Below, piece after piece: positions 1 to 6,402 of a DNA stretch of 12,324 nucleotides. The stretch lies in contig DDYO01000039.1 of the NCBI GenBank assembly GCA_002348045.1, forward strand, positions 1 through 12,324, given 5' to 3'. Positions within the stretch are counted from its first letter, which is position 1. Each line of letters begins with the position of its first letter. The position numbers were made by a program, and so were the translations under genes. The DNA is from Anaerolineales bacterium UBA2232 (GTDB taxonomy: Bacteria > Chloroflexota > Anaerolineae > UBA2200). Below the pieces are notes generated by a model that saw only the letters and a program-made list of their open reading frames with translations, did no database searches and was not told the DNA's origin.

Positions 1-406
1 GAAGCTCCTTGGGGATTTCGTTGTGAGGGCAGACTTGCCAGGCGTGAAAACCTTCCATGAATTTTCTTAATTGGTCCAAGGTGTCCATTCCGAATTCTTC
101 AAGCCATGCGCGAAGATTCCCTCCAGCGTAGGTGTTGCCATTTATCAAAGCATAATTGATGAACTTTGAACCAAAAGGGCGCCCGTAGGCCCTCCCCTCT
201 GTACGAACCACGAAATTGCTGTGCTCCACCATTGCAAGGTGCCCGGCCTTGACCAGCCTCTTGACAAAACCCTCGGCGCTGTCGGCGGTTATCTTGTCCT
301 CGGACTTGTAGCAGGTGCGCCCCGCCATCTCGATGAAACGCAGGGTGTTGGTGTAGTCGGTGGGCACGGCGCCAAAAAACTCTACTGATGGTTTGATGAT
401 TTTCAC
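1..406 (-). CDS. thyX: ThyX-like flavin-dependent thymidylate synthase (3' end cut by window)
   Basis: ThyX makes dTMP from dUMP with FAD, NADPH and methylene-tetrahydrofolate. The visible 135 residues begin MKIIKPSVEF, followed by IEMAGRTCYKSEDKIT (about 25-40), a SAE-F segment, GH at 55-56 and the pair EH at 61-62. This order is the usual N-terminal half of phage and bacterial ThyX proteins. The start is GTG at 406 with GGAGG seven bases upstream, and it overlaps the stop of the preceding gene (GTGA). Oddly, where canonical ThyX carries the RHRxxS signature shortly after EH, this protein instead has a stretch ending NGNTYAGGNLRAW (89-101). It is either a divergent ThyX subgroup or a relative with altered flavin or dUMP binding. 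The C-terminal part lies beyond the window. The family call is fairly sure; activity is not. Confidence 0.72.
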   Translation of the reverse strand, partial: MKIIKPSVEFFGAVPTDYTNTLRFIEMAGRTCYKSEDKITADSAEGFVKRLVKAGHLAMVEHSNFVVRTEGRAYGRPFGSKFINYALINGNTYAGGNLRAWLEEFGMDTLDQLRKFMEGFHAWQVCPHNEIPKEL

Positions 407-684
407 TTGATCTCCTCCGCATTAAGGTCAGCCAGCAGATACTCGCCGCTGGCAATTTTCTTCCTGGTCTCGGCGACCCCCTCGCCCAAGAATTGGTTCC
501 GGTAAATCCCGGTGGTCTTGCTGTAGTCCCACTTGCCCTTGTCCAGATAGATCTGGCCGGTGTTGAGACAGCGCCGGGCGATCACCGTGTCGTAGCTCTG
601 AAAGTACACGTCGGTGTCTGTCGTGATGATCATCTGGTTGGGGACTTTCTTGCCTTTTGAGGACTCCATATTTCTGACTTTCAT
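403..684 (-). CDS. Conserved phage-type hypothetical protein, 93 aa
   Basis: I do not know a function. The protein begins MKVRNMESSKGKKVPNQMII, followed by a YFQSY motif near residue 34, a KWDYSKTTGIYRNQFLGE segment and a lysine-rich end (TRKKIASGEYLLADLN). From memory this pattern recurs in small phage and plasmid proteins of unknown function, possibly the one Pfam calls DUF8033; I could not check that name. ATG at 684 is preferred to an in-frame ATG 33 bases upstream because AAGGAG lies nine bases before it and because the 38-aa gene upstream ends in an ATGA overlap here. It ends in a GTGA overlap with the ThyX-like gene, so the two are probably translationally coupled. Confidence 0.8.
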   Translation of the reverse strand: MKVRNMESSKGKKVPNQMIITTDTDVYFQSYDTVIARRCLNTGQIYLDKGKWDYSKTTGIYRNQFLGEGVAETRKKIASGEYLLADLNAEEIK

Positions 685-797
685 TGTCGGTTTCTCCTTT
701 CGTGTCGGTACAGGCACTTCTTGCAGGTCACCAAGCTCAATTTCCGTACCTGCATGCCGAGGCCTGCGCCTTTGTGTTTCGCAGAGCAGCTTGCCAC
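681..797 (-). CDS. Putative 38-aa basic CxxC protein
   Basis: A very short reading frame starting GTG, rich in Lys and Arg, with a TCKKCLYRHERR segment (24-34), so one CxxC pair that could bind metal. It fills the otherwise empty gap between the 66-aa and 93-aa genes, and its TGA overlaps the next ATG exactly as in neighbouring junctions (ATGA). Similar tiny 'TCxxCxYR' proteins are common in phages. The weak point is the start: no good ribosome binding site precedes the GTG. An internal ATG at residue 15 would give only 24 aa. It could be a chance frame. Confidence 0.42.
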   Translation of the reverse strand: MASCSAKHKGAGLGMQVRKLSLVTCKKCLYRHERRNRQ

Positions 798-813
798 TGC
801 CCGCCCATTGCCA

Positions 814-1014
814 TCACGCTTCCAGTGTAGGTGTATTTTCATTCTTTATCTTCTCCTGAGTCTCTACGGCCCGCGCCGCTTTCCTCAAGCAGGCCGCCAG
901 CCCCTTCTCTCGCTTGTGCACGAAAGTGGCAACGACCCTGCGATTGATCCTCACTTCGTAGAGGTGCGGGCCGGTCTCCTGCGGCACCGGGCTTACGTTT
1001 ACGATTGCTATCAT
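814..1014 (-). CDS. Conserved phage-type hypothetical protein, 66 aa
   Basis: Begins MIAIVNVSPVPQETGPHLYE and continues with a basic VRINRRVVATFVHKRE stretch and a helical LAACLRKAARAVE segment (about 39-51). The beginning and the 'YEVRIN' core look like a small phage family I recognise only as hypothetical; the shape suggests a short beta-sheet followed by a helix. The start is ATG at 1014, with GGGAGG upstream and an ATGA overlap with the stop of the HNH-type gene before it, so it is translated from the same message. No function can be assigned. Confidence 0.8.
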   Translation of the reverse strand: MIAIVNVSPVPQETGPHLYEVRINRRVVATFVHKREKGLAACLRKAARAVETQEKIKNENTPTLEA

Positions 1015-1751
1015 TTCTTTTTTCCTCCCTTCGGGCGGTTACCCCCGACCAGCGCCTGAGCCTCTTCCAAGGTCATGTCGGGAAAGTTCAGGGGTAGCGA
1101 CCAGCCGTTTACTACGACCAAGGCGTCTCTGAACTTGGCTGCGGCTTCGGCTGTGGGAAAGCCTTCGCGTGAGTAACGTTGGCCAAGAAAGGATACGCTC
1201 GCCACGTACACTCCGCGGCGGGATCTTTGAGAGCTCCCGCAATAACCGCCCACGTTATTCGATTGGAGCAATCTTCGGTTACACACACTCTCTTGAGGCG
1301 TGACGAATCGGCAGTTACCCGGGCCGTAGTTGCCGTCGTTATTTTCCCGGTCTATCAGCAGCCCTCTCGCATAACCGTTGTCCTGCGCCCATTTACGAAA
1401 AACCGCGAAGTCACGCCACTCTAGGCAGATCGTGATCCCTCGTCCTCCGTAGTCCTTGTAATAGCGGTCGTGCTCGTTAAAGCAACGCCGGTGCATACCA
1501 CGCCAGACCTTATACAGCGGCGTTCCGGTTCCCGCGTGTGTAGTTAACTGCAGACTACATAACTCCCTATGGAGGCAGCCACAAGACCGCGTATGCCCAC
1601 TGCGTAAATCCCTCGCGGGGCCTATCCATATGCTTGTGCACAGGCAGACGCATTGACAGTGCGCCCGTCCCTCTGACATATAAACTGTTTGTACCTCCAA
1701 CCGCCCAAACTTGTCCCCTGGGACTGGCCTACCTCTTTTTCTCCGCGCCAT
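1011..1751 (-). CDS. HNH-type endonuclease with Cys cluster and AP2-like C-terminus (cassette 2), 246 aa
   Basis: Homing-type endonuclease of phages, expected to cut a specific DNA site. Regions in order: a basic start (MARRKRGRPVPG); a cysteine cluster (C32, C34, C36, C38, then SCGC at 56-59), probably a zinc-binding unit; TPLYKVWRGMHRRC (77-90); YGGRGI and CLEW (101-112); the core LLIDRENNDGNYGPGNCRFV (131-150) with a following NRR; and an AP2-like segment VYVASVSFLGQRYS to AAKFRDA (181-210). The core is the IDR-DN-G-Y-P-NCR form often annotated HNH, lacking the usual histidine before the aspartate. ATG at 1751 has AGGGAG seven bases upstream; TTG and GTG codons just before it are less likely. 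It overlaps the zinc-ribbon gene by 23 bases and ends in an ATGA overlap with the 66-aa gene. Confidence 0.85.
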   Translation of the reverse strand: MARRKRGRPVPGDKFGRLEVQTVYMSEGRAHCQCVCLCTSIWIGPARDLRSGHTRSCGCLHRELCSLQLTTHAGTGTPLYKVWRGMHRRCFNEHDRYYKDYGGRGITICLEWRDFAVFRKWAQDNGYARGLLIDRENNDGNYGPGNCRFVTPQESVCNRRLLQSNNVGGYCGSSQRSRRGVYVASVSFLGQRYSREGFPTAEAAAKFRDALVVVNGWSLPLNFPDMTLEEAQALVGGNRPKGGKKK

Positions 1752-1887
1752 CACCAATCTCCCTGCTGTTCTTACTGCCCCGCGGCGTATTCCACAGTTT
1801 GTTATTACACCCTGGGCACTTCAAAGGTGCCTGTGGGGATCGGGGATACCATTCGTGGCCGCAGCGCAAGCATTTTAGTTTGTCCAT
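1729..1887 (-). CDS. Small zinc-ribbon protein ZnR-2 (cassette 2), 52 aa
   Basis: Two CxxC pairs, C6/C9 in KCLRCGHEWYPR and C24/C27 in LKCPGCNNKLW, form a classic zinc ribbon, followed by NTPRG and a charged tail. In the first 37 residues 26 are identical to the zinc ribbon at 6897-7049, so the two are paralogues. The start is ATG at 1887 with GAGGT seven bases upstream, just downstream of a promoter-like site. The gene overlaps the HNH-type endonuclease start by 23 bases, so the two are likely co-expressed. Zinc ribbons of this size usually bind nucleic acid or protein; a regulator or partner of the endonuclease is inference. The tail after residue 40 may be constrained by the overlap. Confidence 0.85.
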   Translation of the reverse strand: MDKLKCLRCGHEWYPRSPQAPLKCPGCNNKLWNTPRGSKNSREIGDGAEKKR

Positions 1888-1906
1888 ATTTTGACCTCTG
1901 TGATTT

Positions 1907-1935
1907 AATTTACTTCTTCATAATAAAGAAGTCAA
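1907..1935 (-). promoter_or_regulatory. Candidate sigma-70 type promoter for cassette 2
   Basis: TTGACT (1935-1930), a 17-base spacer and TAAATT (1912-1907): five of six and four of six matches to the sigma-70 consensus at ideal spacing. The expected start of transcription is about 12-14 bases before the zinc-ribbon ATG, which leaves room for its GAGGT site. The helicase stop codon lies inside the -35 box, so the promoter fills nearly the whole gap between the genes. Not tested. Confidence 0.5.
1912..1932. repeat. Inverted repeat between -35 and -10 of cassette 2 promoter
   Basis: Seven-base arms ACTTCTT and AAGAAGT separated by seven bases. The position, covering the promoter spacer, is typical of a repressor operator. 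A terminator for the helicase message is less likely because the stem is A+T-rich and no T run follows. Confidence 0.4.
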
Positions 1936-3359
1936 TAGATTTCTGCTTTCCCAGTCAGGGCCGCTCGCAGCGTTGCTTTCGTAGGCGTCACCTTCTGAAG
2001 CACCGACTCTTTCCTCAGCGTGTTTCTGACGATGGTTTCTTGTAGCGTGTTAAGCGCGACGGCGATCCAGACCTGACACTTTCGCGTCTGCCCTGAGCGC
2101 TTGATCCGGGCCACGGCTTGCTGGAAATCCCCGGAGGTTATGGGGGTTTCCAGGAATAACTGATAACGGCAGAACTGCAAATTAAGACCTATTCCCGAGG
2201 ACTTAGGCTGCGCGACCATGATCTTGATGCTTGTGTCGTCCCGGAACTTGTCCAGCGCCTTCTGGTTGTCGGCGCCGCCATAAACCTGTACGCAGCCTAT
2301 TCCGGCCGCCTGCAGATACGCAATAATCGCCTCATTCGTTTTCCTGAAGTTGACAAATACGATCAGCTTCTCATTGTCCAGCCGGAGGAGCCCGGTTTCC
2401 TCGATCACCTGATCAAGAACATCGAACCCGGCGGGCCTGATCTTTCCTCCGTCGGGCACCTCCATGATGAACTGCTGTGCTCTAGAATAGAGCTTTTGGG
2501 TGGTAGTGGCGTCGATCACCGTGCCGTTGTCAAGCGTCAACAGAAGCTCGTCGATCAGCTCATTGTAAAGTGCTTGGTGCTGCTTGCCCAGCTCATACTT
2601 CACCGGGATGTGCTGCACCTCGGGCAGCTCCAGTACGTCTTCGGCCCGGCGGAAAACGGATTGGGACATCAGCGCTGTCTGCAAGAGGTCAAGATTCCGA
2701 AAGCCTGTTGGATTGCCGCGCATGTCGACGCCGGTGACGTGCAACATGAGGAACTGCCGGTAGTCCCGGTAAACGTCTGGGGTCTTCAATTTTATCAGAC
2801 CGTAACCTGTGGCCGGATGGGCGCCCAAAGGGGTTCCTGTGAGCATCAAGAGTTTCTTGCTCGGGGTCTCGACCAGGTCCCGCACAGCTTTATAATTACC
2901 GGTGTTCGGCATCCGGATCGCTGCCGCCTCGTCCACAACCACGGCAAGCCTTCGCCGCGCCATCGAGCCCATGAATCTCTCGTGGTCGTTCTTGAAGAGC
3001 CCCAGCGTGGTGATGATGAAGTCGGCCTCAAGCCCGATCTTCTTGCGCTGGGCAGGCGTCCCCCGGTAAACTGTGATCGAGAGGTCCGGAAATTCCCGGA
3101 GCCAGAGCTCCCACTGCTTAACAAGGACCGGCGGAACCAGACACAGCACTTGGTGCACGCTTCCCTGCAGCCCGTGGTAGAAACAGATTGCCGTGGCAAC
3201 TGCAGTCTTGCCCAGCCCCATGTCGAGGAAGAGCCCTACGCGGTCGTACCTGACAAGGAAGTCGATATCCTCCACCTGATCCCCCCGCAACTCGAAGGGA
3301 AACTTGTAGGCATCCACGATCTCCTGAACCGTGGGGGGCAGGGGTAAGCGAGCAGGCAT
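1932..3359 (-). CDS. SNF2/SF2 family DNA helicase (DEAD-like ATPase), 475 aa
   Basis: ATP-driven DNA translocase of superfamily 2. All motifs are visible: RGDQ near 25-28 (Q-like), Walker A GLGKT 48-52, Ia VLCLVPPVLVKQW 71-83, Walker B VVVDEAAAIR 140-149 (DEAA in place of DEAH), III LMLTGTP 171-177, IV KLIVFVNFRK 331-340, V KSSGIGLNL 386-394, and VI QAVARIKRSGQT 414-425 with the two arginine fingers R418 and R421. At 475 residues it is essentially the two RecA-like domains, with no extra nuclease or chromatin domain; phage proteins of this type are common and are thought to act in replication, recombination or transcription of phage DNA. ATG at 3359 has AAGGAG nine bases upstream and shares a TGATG junction with the gene before it; a longer in-frame extension to 3455 overlaps that gene and lacks support. 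Confidence 0.92.
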   Translation of the reverse strand: MPARLPLPPTVQEIVDAYKFPFELRGDQVEDIDFLVRYDRVGLFLDMGLGKTAVATAICFYHGLQGSVHQVLCLVPPVLVKQWELWLREFPDLSITVYRGTPAQRKKIGLEADFIITTLGLFKNDHERFMGSMARRRLAVVVDEAAAIRMPNTGNYKAVRDLVETPSKKLLMLTGTPLGAHPATGYGLIKLKTPDVYRDYRQFLMLHVTGVDMRGNPTGFRNLDLLQTALMSQSVFRRAEDVLELPEVQHIPVKYELGKQHQALYNELIDELLLTLDNGTVIDATTTQKLYSRAQQFIMEVPDGGKIRPAGFDVLDQVIEETGLLRLDNEKLIVFVNFRKTNEAIIAYLQAAGIGCVQVYGGADNQKALDKFRDDTSIKIMVAQPKSSGIGLNLQFCRYQLFLETPITSGDFQQAVARIKRSGQTRKCQVWIAVALNTLQETIVRNTLRKESVLQKVTPTKATLRAALTGKAEIY

Positions 3360-3802
3360 CAGTGAAGACTCCTTCCCTGCCGGAAATCGCCCATGATTAC
3401 GTTCTTCGGCTTGGGAACGTAGAGTTTGCAGTTGTCCTCCGAGATATCTGCCCAAACTGGGCCGTAGGCGGCAATGACAGTGGGCACGACCTCCGACTCC
3501 AGCATCCTGGCCCGTAACCTCGCAGGAGCCAATCGCTCTGCCAACATGCCGAAGGTCTCGCCCTTGGGGCCGCAGACTTGCAGGGCTGTAGCCACGGCGA
3601 TCGGCAGAACCGGCATCGAGGTAGGGAACTCGCCTGGGTCAGCCTGCCAGTTCAACAGCGTTTCGAGCACGCTACCGATCGTCAACCAGAGTAAATTCCA
3701 GGACCCGGGGGCCGTGTCCAGGGCGGGGTGCAGGCCGATGCCGACCATCCGATTGCCGTAGTAGACAGAATAACTCTGCCGGGGTAACTTGCTAAATTGC
3801 AT
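3359..3802 (-). CDS. Hypothetical protein, 147 aa
   Basis: No family recognised. The protein has an early YSVYYGNRMVGIGLHP segment (11-25), a PGSWNLLWLTIGSVLETLLNW helix-rich region (32-52), a proline-rich turn (FPTSMPVLPIAVATAL, 59-74) and a basic end. The hydrophobic stretches look like the core of a soluble protein rather than clear membrane helices. ATG at 3802 has GAGGAG seven bases upstream. The gene ends at the TGATG junction with the helicase start, so they are probably coupled and may share a pathway, but nothing in the sequence shows a role. Confidence 0.8.
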   Translation of the reverse strand: MQFSKLPRQSYSVYYGNRMVGIGLHPALDTAPGSWNLLWLTIGSVLETLLNWQADPGEFPTSMPVLPIAVATALQVCGPKGETFGMLAERLAPARLRARMLESEVVPTVIAAYGPVWADISEDNCKLYVPKPKNVIMGDFRQGRSLH

Positions 3803-3817
3803 CTATCTTCTCCTCTA

Positions 3818-4024
3818 TTAATATTCTTCCGTGTGGCGGTCGATGAAGTCGCACAAGGTTTCAGTATCGCTGTACCAGATAGTGTCGTTGACCGGCCCGC
3901 CTTTCTGCTCAGAGGCCGCCACAATAGTCCTCTTCACCTCCCGCAGGGCCTTGACCAACTTCTTCACGTCATCGCTTAGCTTGCTGGTGCACTCCCAGCC
4001 ATTGCTACCGTCATCACCGAACAT
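3818..4024 (-). CDS. Hypothetical protein, 68 aa
   Basis: Begins MFGDDGSNGWECTSKLSDDV, then a lysine-rich helix (KKLVKALREVKRTIV, 21-35), and ends with NDTIWYSDTETLCDFIDRH (46-64). The 'DTIW-TETLCDFI' ending resembles small phage unknowns I have seen; function unknown. An in-frame extension reaches 4159, but its residues are a shadow of the neighbouring 62-aa gene. ATG at 4024 has AAGGAG six bases upstream and lies 17 bases after the preceding stop, so it is the preferred start. Confidence 0.8.
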   Translation of the reverse strand: MFGDDGSNGWECTSKLSDDVKKLVKALREVKRTIVAASEQKGGPVNDTIWYSDTETLCDFIDRHTEEY

Positions 4025-4041
4025 TTTCTTCTCCTTATTGG

Positions 4042-4230
4042 TTAACCCCTGTCGGTTACCTTCTCCCAAATATCGTTGAGCTTGTCCACCTGCTTGGCAG
4101 TGATCTTGCCCGTGCCCTGCAGTTGCGCTTCCACTGAAAATATAAACTGATTTTCCCATTCGCTGAGCTTGTCGGCCCGGACCTTGCAGTCTTTGATCAT
4201 CGCGAGATACTCATCTTTCCAGTCGGGCAT
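4042..4230 (-). CDS. Conserved phage-type hypothetical protein, 62 aa
   Basis: The sequence MPDWKDEYLAMIKDC, KLSEWENQFIFS (23-34) and ITAKQVDKLNDIWEKVT (44-60) is the recurring pattern of a small helical phage protein family (W-x-YL-MI-DC, LSEWE-FI, KQ-x-L-x-IWE). I know it only as hypothetical. ATG at 4230 has GAGGAG seven bases upstream and begins two bases after the preceding stop; a TTG two codons earlier is less likely. The protein is probably all-helical. No direct clue to function, though the neighbours are DNA ligase and helicase genes. Confidence 0.85.
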   Translation of the reverse strand: MPDWKDEYLAMIKDCKVRADKLSEWENQFIFSVEAQLQGTGKITAKQVDKLNDIWEKVTDRG

Positions 4231-4232
4231 CT

Positions 4233-4619
4233 TCAAGCTCCTCCAAGCGAAGCTTCGAGCTTATCGGCGGCGGCCCTTAAAGCTTGGCAGATGCCCAGGA
4301 ACCTCTCTCGCTGGTCAATAGGCATCGCCTCGCCCTCCTCCGCATACACCCGTATTGAAAGATCAATCATCTCCTCTACAACGTCGTTGAGGGTTGTCTT
4401 ACCCAGCACGTTTTCCAGCTCATCAACCATATACATGGCGCCACAGTCAGAGACCGCCGGCCCCCCAAGCCCATCGTCCGGAGCACTACCATAGTTGTAG
4501 CTGGCCGGAAAGATTATATTTAGCGTCGGCGGGTCAGCCTCTTCTATCTGCTGTAAGGCCTCGGCCACGGCCCCCGCAGCCTTGTGCAAAAGGCGGACTA
4601 AGCCCTTGTCTCTACGCAT
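4233..4619 (-). CDS. Hypothetical protein, 128 aa
   Basis: Not recognised. Begins with a basic helix (MRRDKGLVRLLHKAAGAVAE), then a middle part with ADPPTLNIIF (28-37) and a Gly/Ser/Asp-rich loop (43-58), then helices DELENVLGKTTLNDVVEEMI (66-85) and RERFLGICQALRAAADKL (104-121). The overall charge is acidic. ATG at 4619 lies inside the ligase C-terminus (8-base overlap) with AAGGAG nine bases upstream; an in-frame TTG at 4643 lies inside the ligase and is less likely. It is probably coupled to ligase translation, but a shared job is not shown. Confidence 0.82.
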   Translation of the reverse strand: MRRDKGLVRLLHKAAGAVAEALQQIEEADPPTLNIIFPASYNYGSAPDDGLGGPAVSDCGAMYMVDELENVLGKTTLNDVVEEMIDLSIRVYAEEGEAMPIDQRERFLGICQALRAAADKLEASLGGA

Positions 4620-6402
4620 CTTCGTTTTCTCCTTCCAGTTCAAGTTGAAATTCCGAGTAGCTCAGAACCCGAGTACCGTATTTTTGAGCTTTTACCGCTT
4701 TCGTCGTGGTCGTGCTTGCCGCAACCAGTACGGTCAGCGTTTTGGTTACCGTGCCCGAGAACACGTAGCCAGCCGCTTCCGCAAGCTTGGCCCATTCGTC
4801 CCGAGTCCGGCCGCCGGGATCTGCACCAGTGAAGCACACTGTCGGCCGCTTGGTTGCCCCCTGCGTCGGGGTGATCAGCGGGAATGTCAATAGCAGTGCT
4901 TGCCAGTCCTCGTTCTCCACCAAGTCGATCTTGGAGGCGATCGTCTCGCCTACGCCTTCGATCTCAGTCAGGTCCGTAACGGGAAGCGCCGCCAAGCTTA
5001 CCTTGTCCAGGATCTTCTTGGACAACGTCAGGCCAACGCCCTCGAAGTTCATTGCCGCCAGCAGCCGGTAATCCTCGATTGGGGAGTTCTTCAACAGCCT
5101 CAAGTGCTCAAAGGTCTGTTTTGCGGAGCGCTCCGCAAAGCCGGGGATCTGCCGCCAGCCAAACTCAGTTAGAGAGAATACATCCGGCACCGTGTCTGCC
5201 CCTGCTTCTACCAGTAGGGCACAGGTAGCCGGCCCAATATTCTCCACCCCCAATCTGACCAGAGAATCGTGCAGTCGCTTTCCTGCGGTGCCCGGACACG
5301 CAGAGTTAGGGCAAACGTAATTTTGCTGCGCCCGGTGCAGGACATGGCCGCAAGCGGGGCATGCCGAGCAAACGATGGGGAACCGGCGCTTTCCCTCTTC
5401 GTGTACGGAAAGGATCCCAGGGATAACGTCTCCCAACTTGCCTATCTTTACCGTGTCTCCGATCTGGAGCCCGAGCTTGGCAATAAAATTGAGGTTGTGC
5501 AGCGTGGACTGGGAGATCGTGATCCCGTCGCACTCGACAGGCTCCAGTTGGGCGACCGGGCTGATCCGGCCTTTCCCGCACTGCCAGTAAACGTCGAGCA
5601 GTTTCGTCACCGCCGTGGGGTTCTTGTGCTTCAGGGCAATGGAGTGCTTTGGGTGGTGGTCAGTGGCGCCCAGGCTCTCGCCGTACTCGCGATCAGCCAG
5701 CGTGATCACCGCGCCATCGGTAGGGATGTCGCCGGCGGCGAAGCCTTCAAGCACTCCAGCCCAATCAACCCCAGGCATCTCGGCAAGCGTGACCGTCTCC
5801 GAATAATAATCGAAGGGGACGAAGGTTAACAGTTCGTGCCACTCCTTCGGGGCGGAAGCGTTTCGGATAATGCCGCCTAGGGCCGACCGGGTGTTTTTGT
5901 ACGGCAGGAGATTCTTTGCTCTAGCAGCCAGAAATGTGGATTTCAGCAAAACAATCTCACCGTACATGGGGCCAGTGCTGAAGTCGTGGTAGCCGCGGAT
6001 ATCTATGGAAGAGGCAATATGAGAAATATCGTCCCCCTCCTCCCCGTCACCTCGGGTAACCAGCGTATCTGCGTCCTGAAATTCTCCGGACCACCCATCT
6101 TTTTTTCTCTGAACAAGAAATACTTCCTCGGGGCCACGAGCAACAGACTTGGCCCAGGCAAGAAGCTCTGCCTCGGTGTAGCACTTGTCAAGGGACCGCA
6201 TGGGGCGCAAATGCTTGATCTTCCCAGCAGAGACAGTCGGGGTGTTGATCCGGTTGACCAGCGGATGGTCAGGGGCAAGCGCCCGGAGCTGCTCTACAAG
6301 CAGATCATAATCGGTATCGGAAATCTCGGGCATCCCGAGCTCCCAGTACAACTTGTCGTGCTTCTGGATCTGTTCCTCAAGGGATAGGGGCTGCTGCGTC
6401 AT
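4612..6402 (-). CDS. ligA: NAD+-dependent DNA ligase, 596 aa
   Basis: Seals nicks in phage DNA using NAD+ as adenylate donor. Domains in order: Ia-like N-terminus with LYWELGMPEISDTDYDLL (18-35); adenylation domain with the nucleophile lysine in KKDG (K100), RGDGEEGDDIS (117-127), YGEI (E149) and NTRSALGG--R (R172, R180); OB region with SPVAQLEPV (281-289), STLHN (299-303) and GDTVKIGKLGDVIPGI (315-330); four-cysteine zinc finger (C348, C351, C364, C369); helix-hairpin-helix region (about 380-500); and a BRCT domain (519-585). It is shorter than the roughly 670-aa bacterial enzymes. Odd: in the adenylation site the usual Glu two residues before the catalytic Lys is Gln (Q98), and the Lys of the DGVVIK motif is Thr (DGAVIT, T234). 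ATG at 6402 has AAGGAG upstream. The HNH gene overlaps its start by 26 bases. Confidence 0.95.
   Translation of the reverse strand: MTQQPLSLEEQIQKHDKLYWELGMPEISDTDYDLLVEQLRALAPDHPLVNRINTPTVSAGKIKHLRPMRSLDKCYTEAELLAWAKSVARGPEEVFLVQRKKDGWSGEFQDADTLVTRGDGEEGDDISHIASSIDIRGYHDFSTGPMYGEIVLLKSTFLAARAKNLLPYKNTRSALGGIIRNASAPKEWHELLTFVPFDYYSETVTLAEMPGVDWAGVLEGFAAGDIPTDGAVITLADREYGESLGATDHHPKHSIALKHKNPTAVTKLLDVYWQCGKGRISPVAQLEPVECDGITISQSTLHNLNFIAKLGLQIGDTVKIGKLGDVIPGILSVHEEGKRRFPIVCSACPACGHVLHRAQQNYVCPNSACPGTAGKRLHDSLVRLGVENIGPATCALLVEAGADTVPDVFSLTEFGWRQIPGFAERSAKQTFEHLRLLKNSPIEDYRLLAAMNFEGVGLTLSKKILDKVSLAALPVTDLTEIEGVGETIASKIDLVENEDWQALLLTFPLITPTQGATKRPTVCFTGADPGGRTRDEWAKLAEAAGYVFSGTVTKTLTVLVAASTTTTKAVKAQKYGTRVLSYSEFQLELEGENEDA

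Noticed and set aside
99..455. 118-aa minus-strand frame with many Arg/His residues
   Set aside because: Overlaps the ThyX-like gene in another frame; the ThyX frame has the GTGA overlap, GGAGG site and family motifs.
1912..1932. Rho-independent terminator after the helicase
   Set aside because: The stem is A+T-rich and no T run follows; its position inside a promoter spacer fits an operator better.
2846..3199. 117-aa minus-strand frame, Arg/Ser-rich
   Set aside because: Alternative frame inside the helicase gene with no family character.
2496..3347. 283-aa open frame on the plus strand
   Set aside because: It lies entirely opposite the SNF2 helicase, which has all helicase motifs; no ribosome site and low-complexity, unfamily-like sequence. 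It is an antisense shadow.
3360..3455. N-terminal extension of the SNF2 helicase
   Set aside because: It overlaps the 147-aa gene in another frame; ATG 3359 has AAGGAG and a TGATG junction.
5269..5829. 186-aa open frame on the plus strand
   Set aside because: Antisense to the adenylation, OB and zinc-finger part of the ligase; no start signal.
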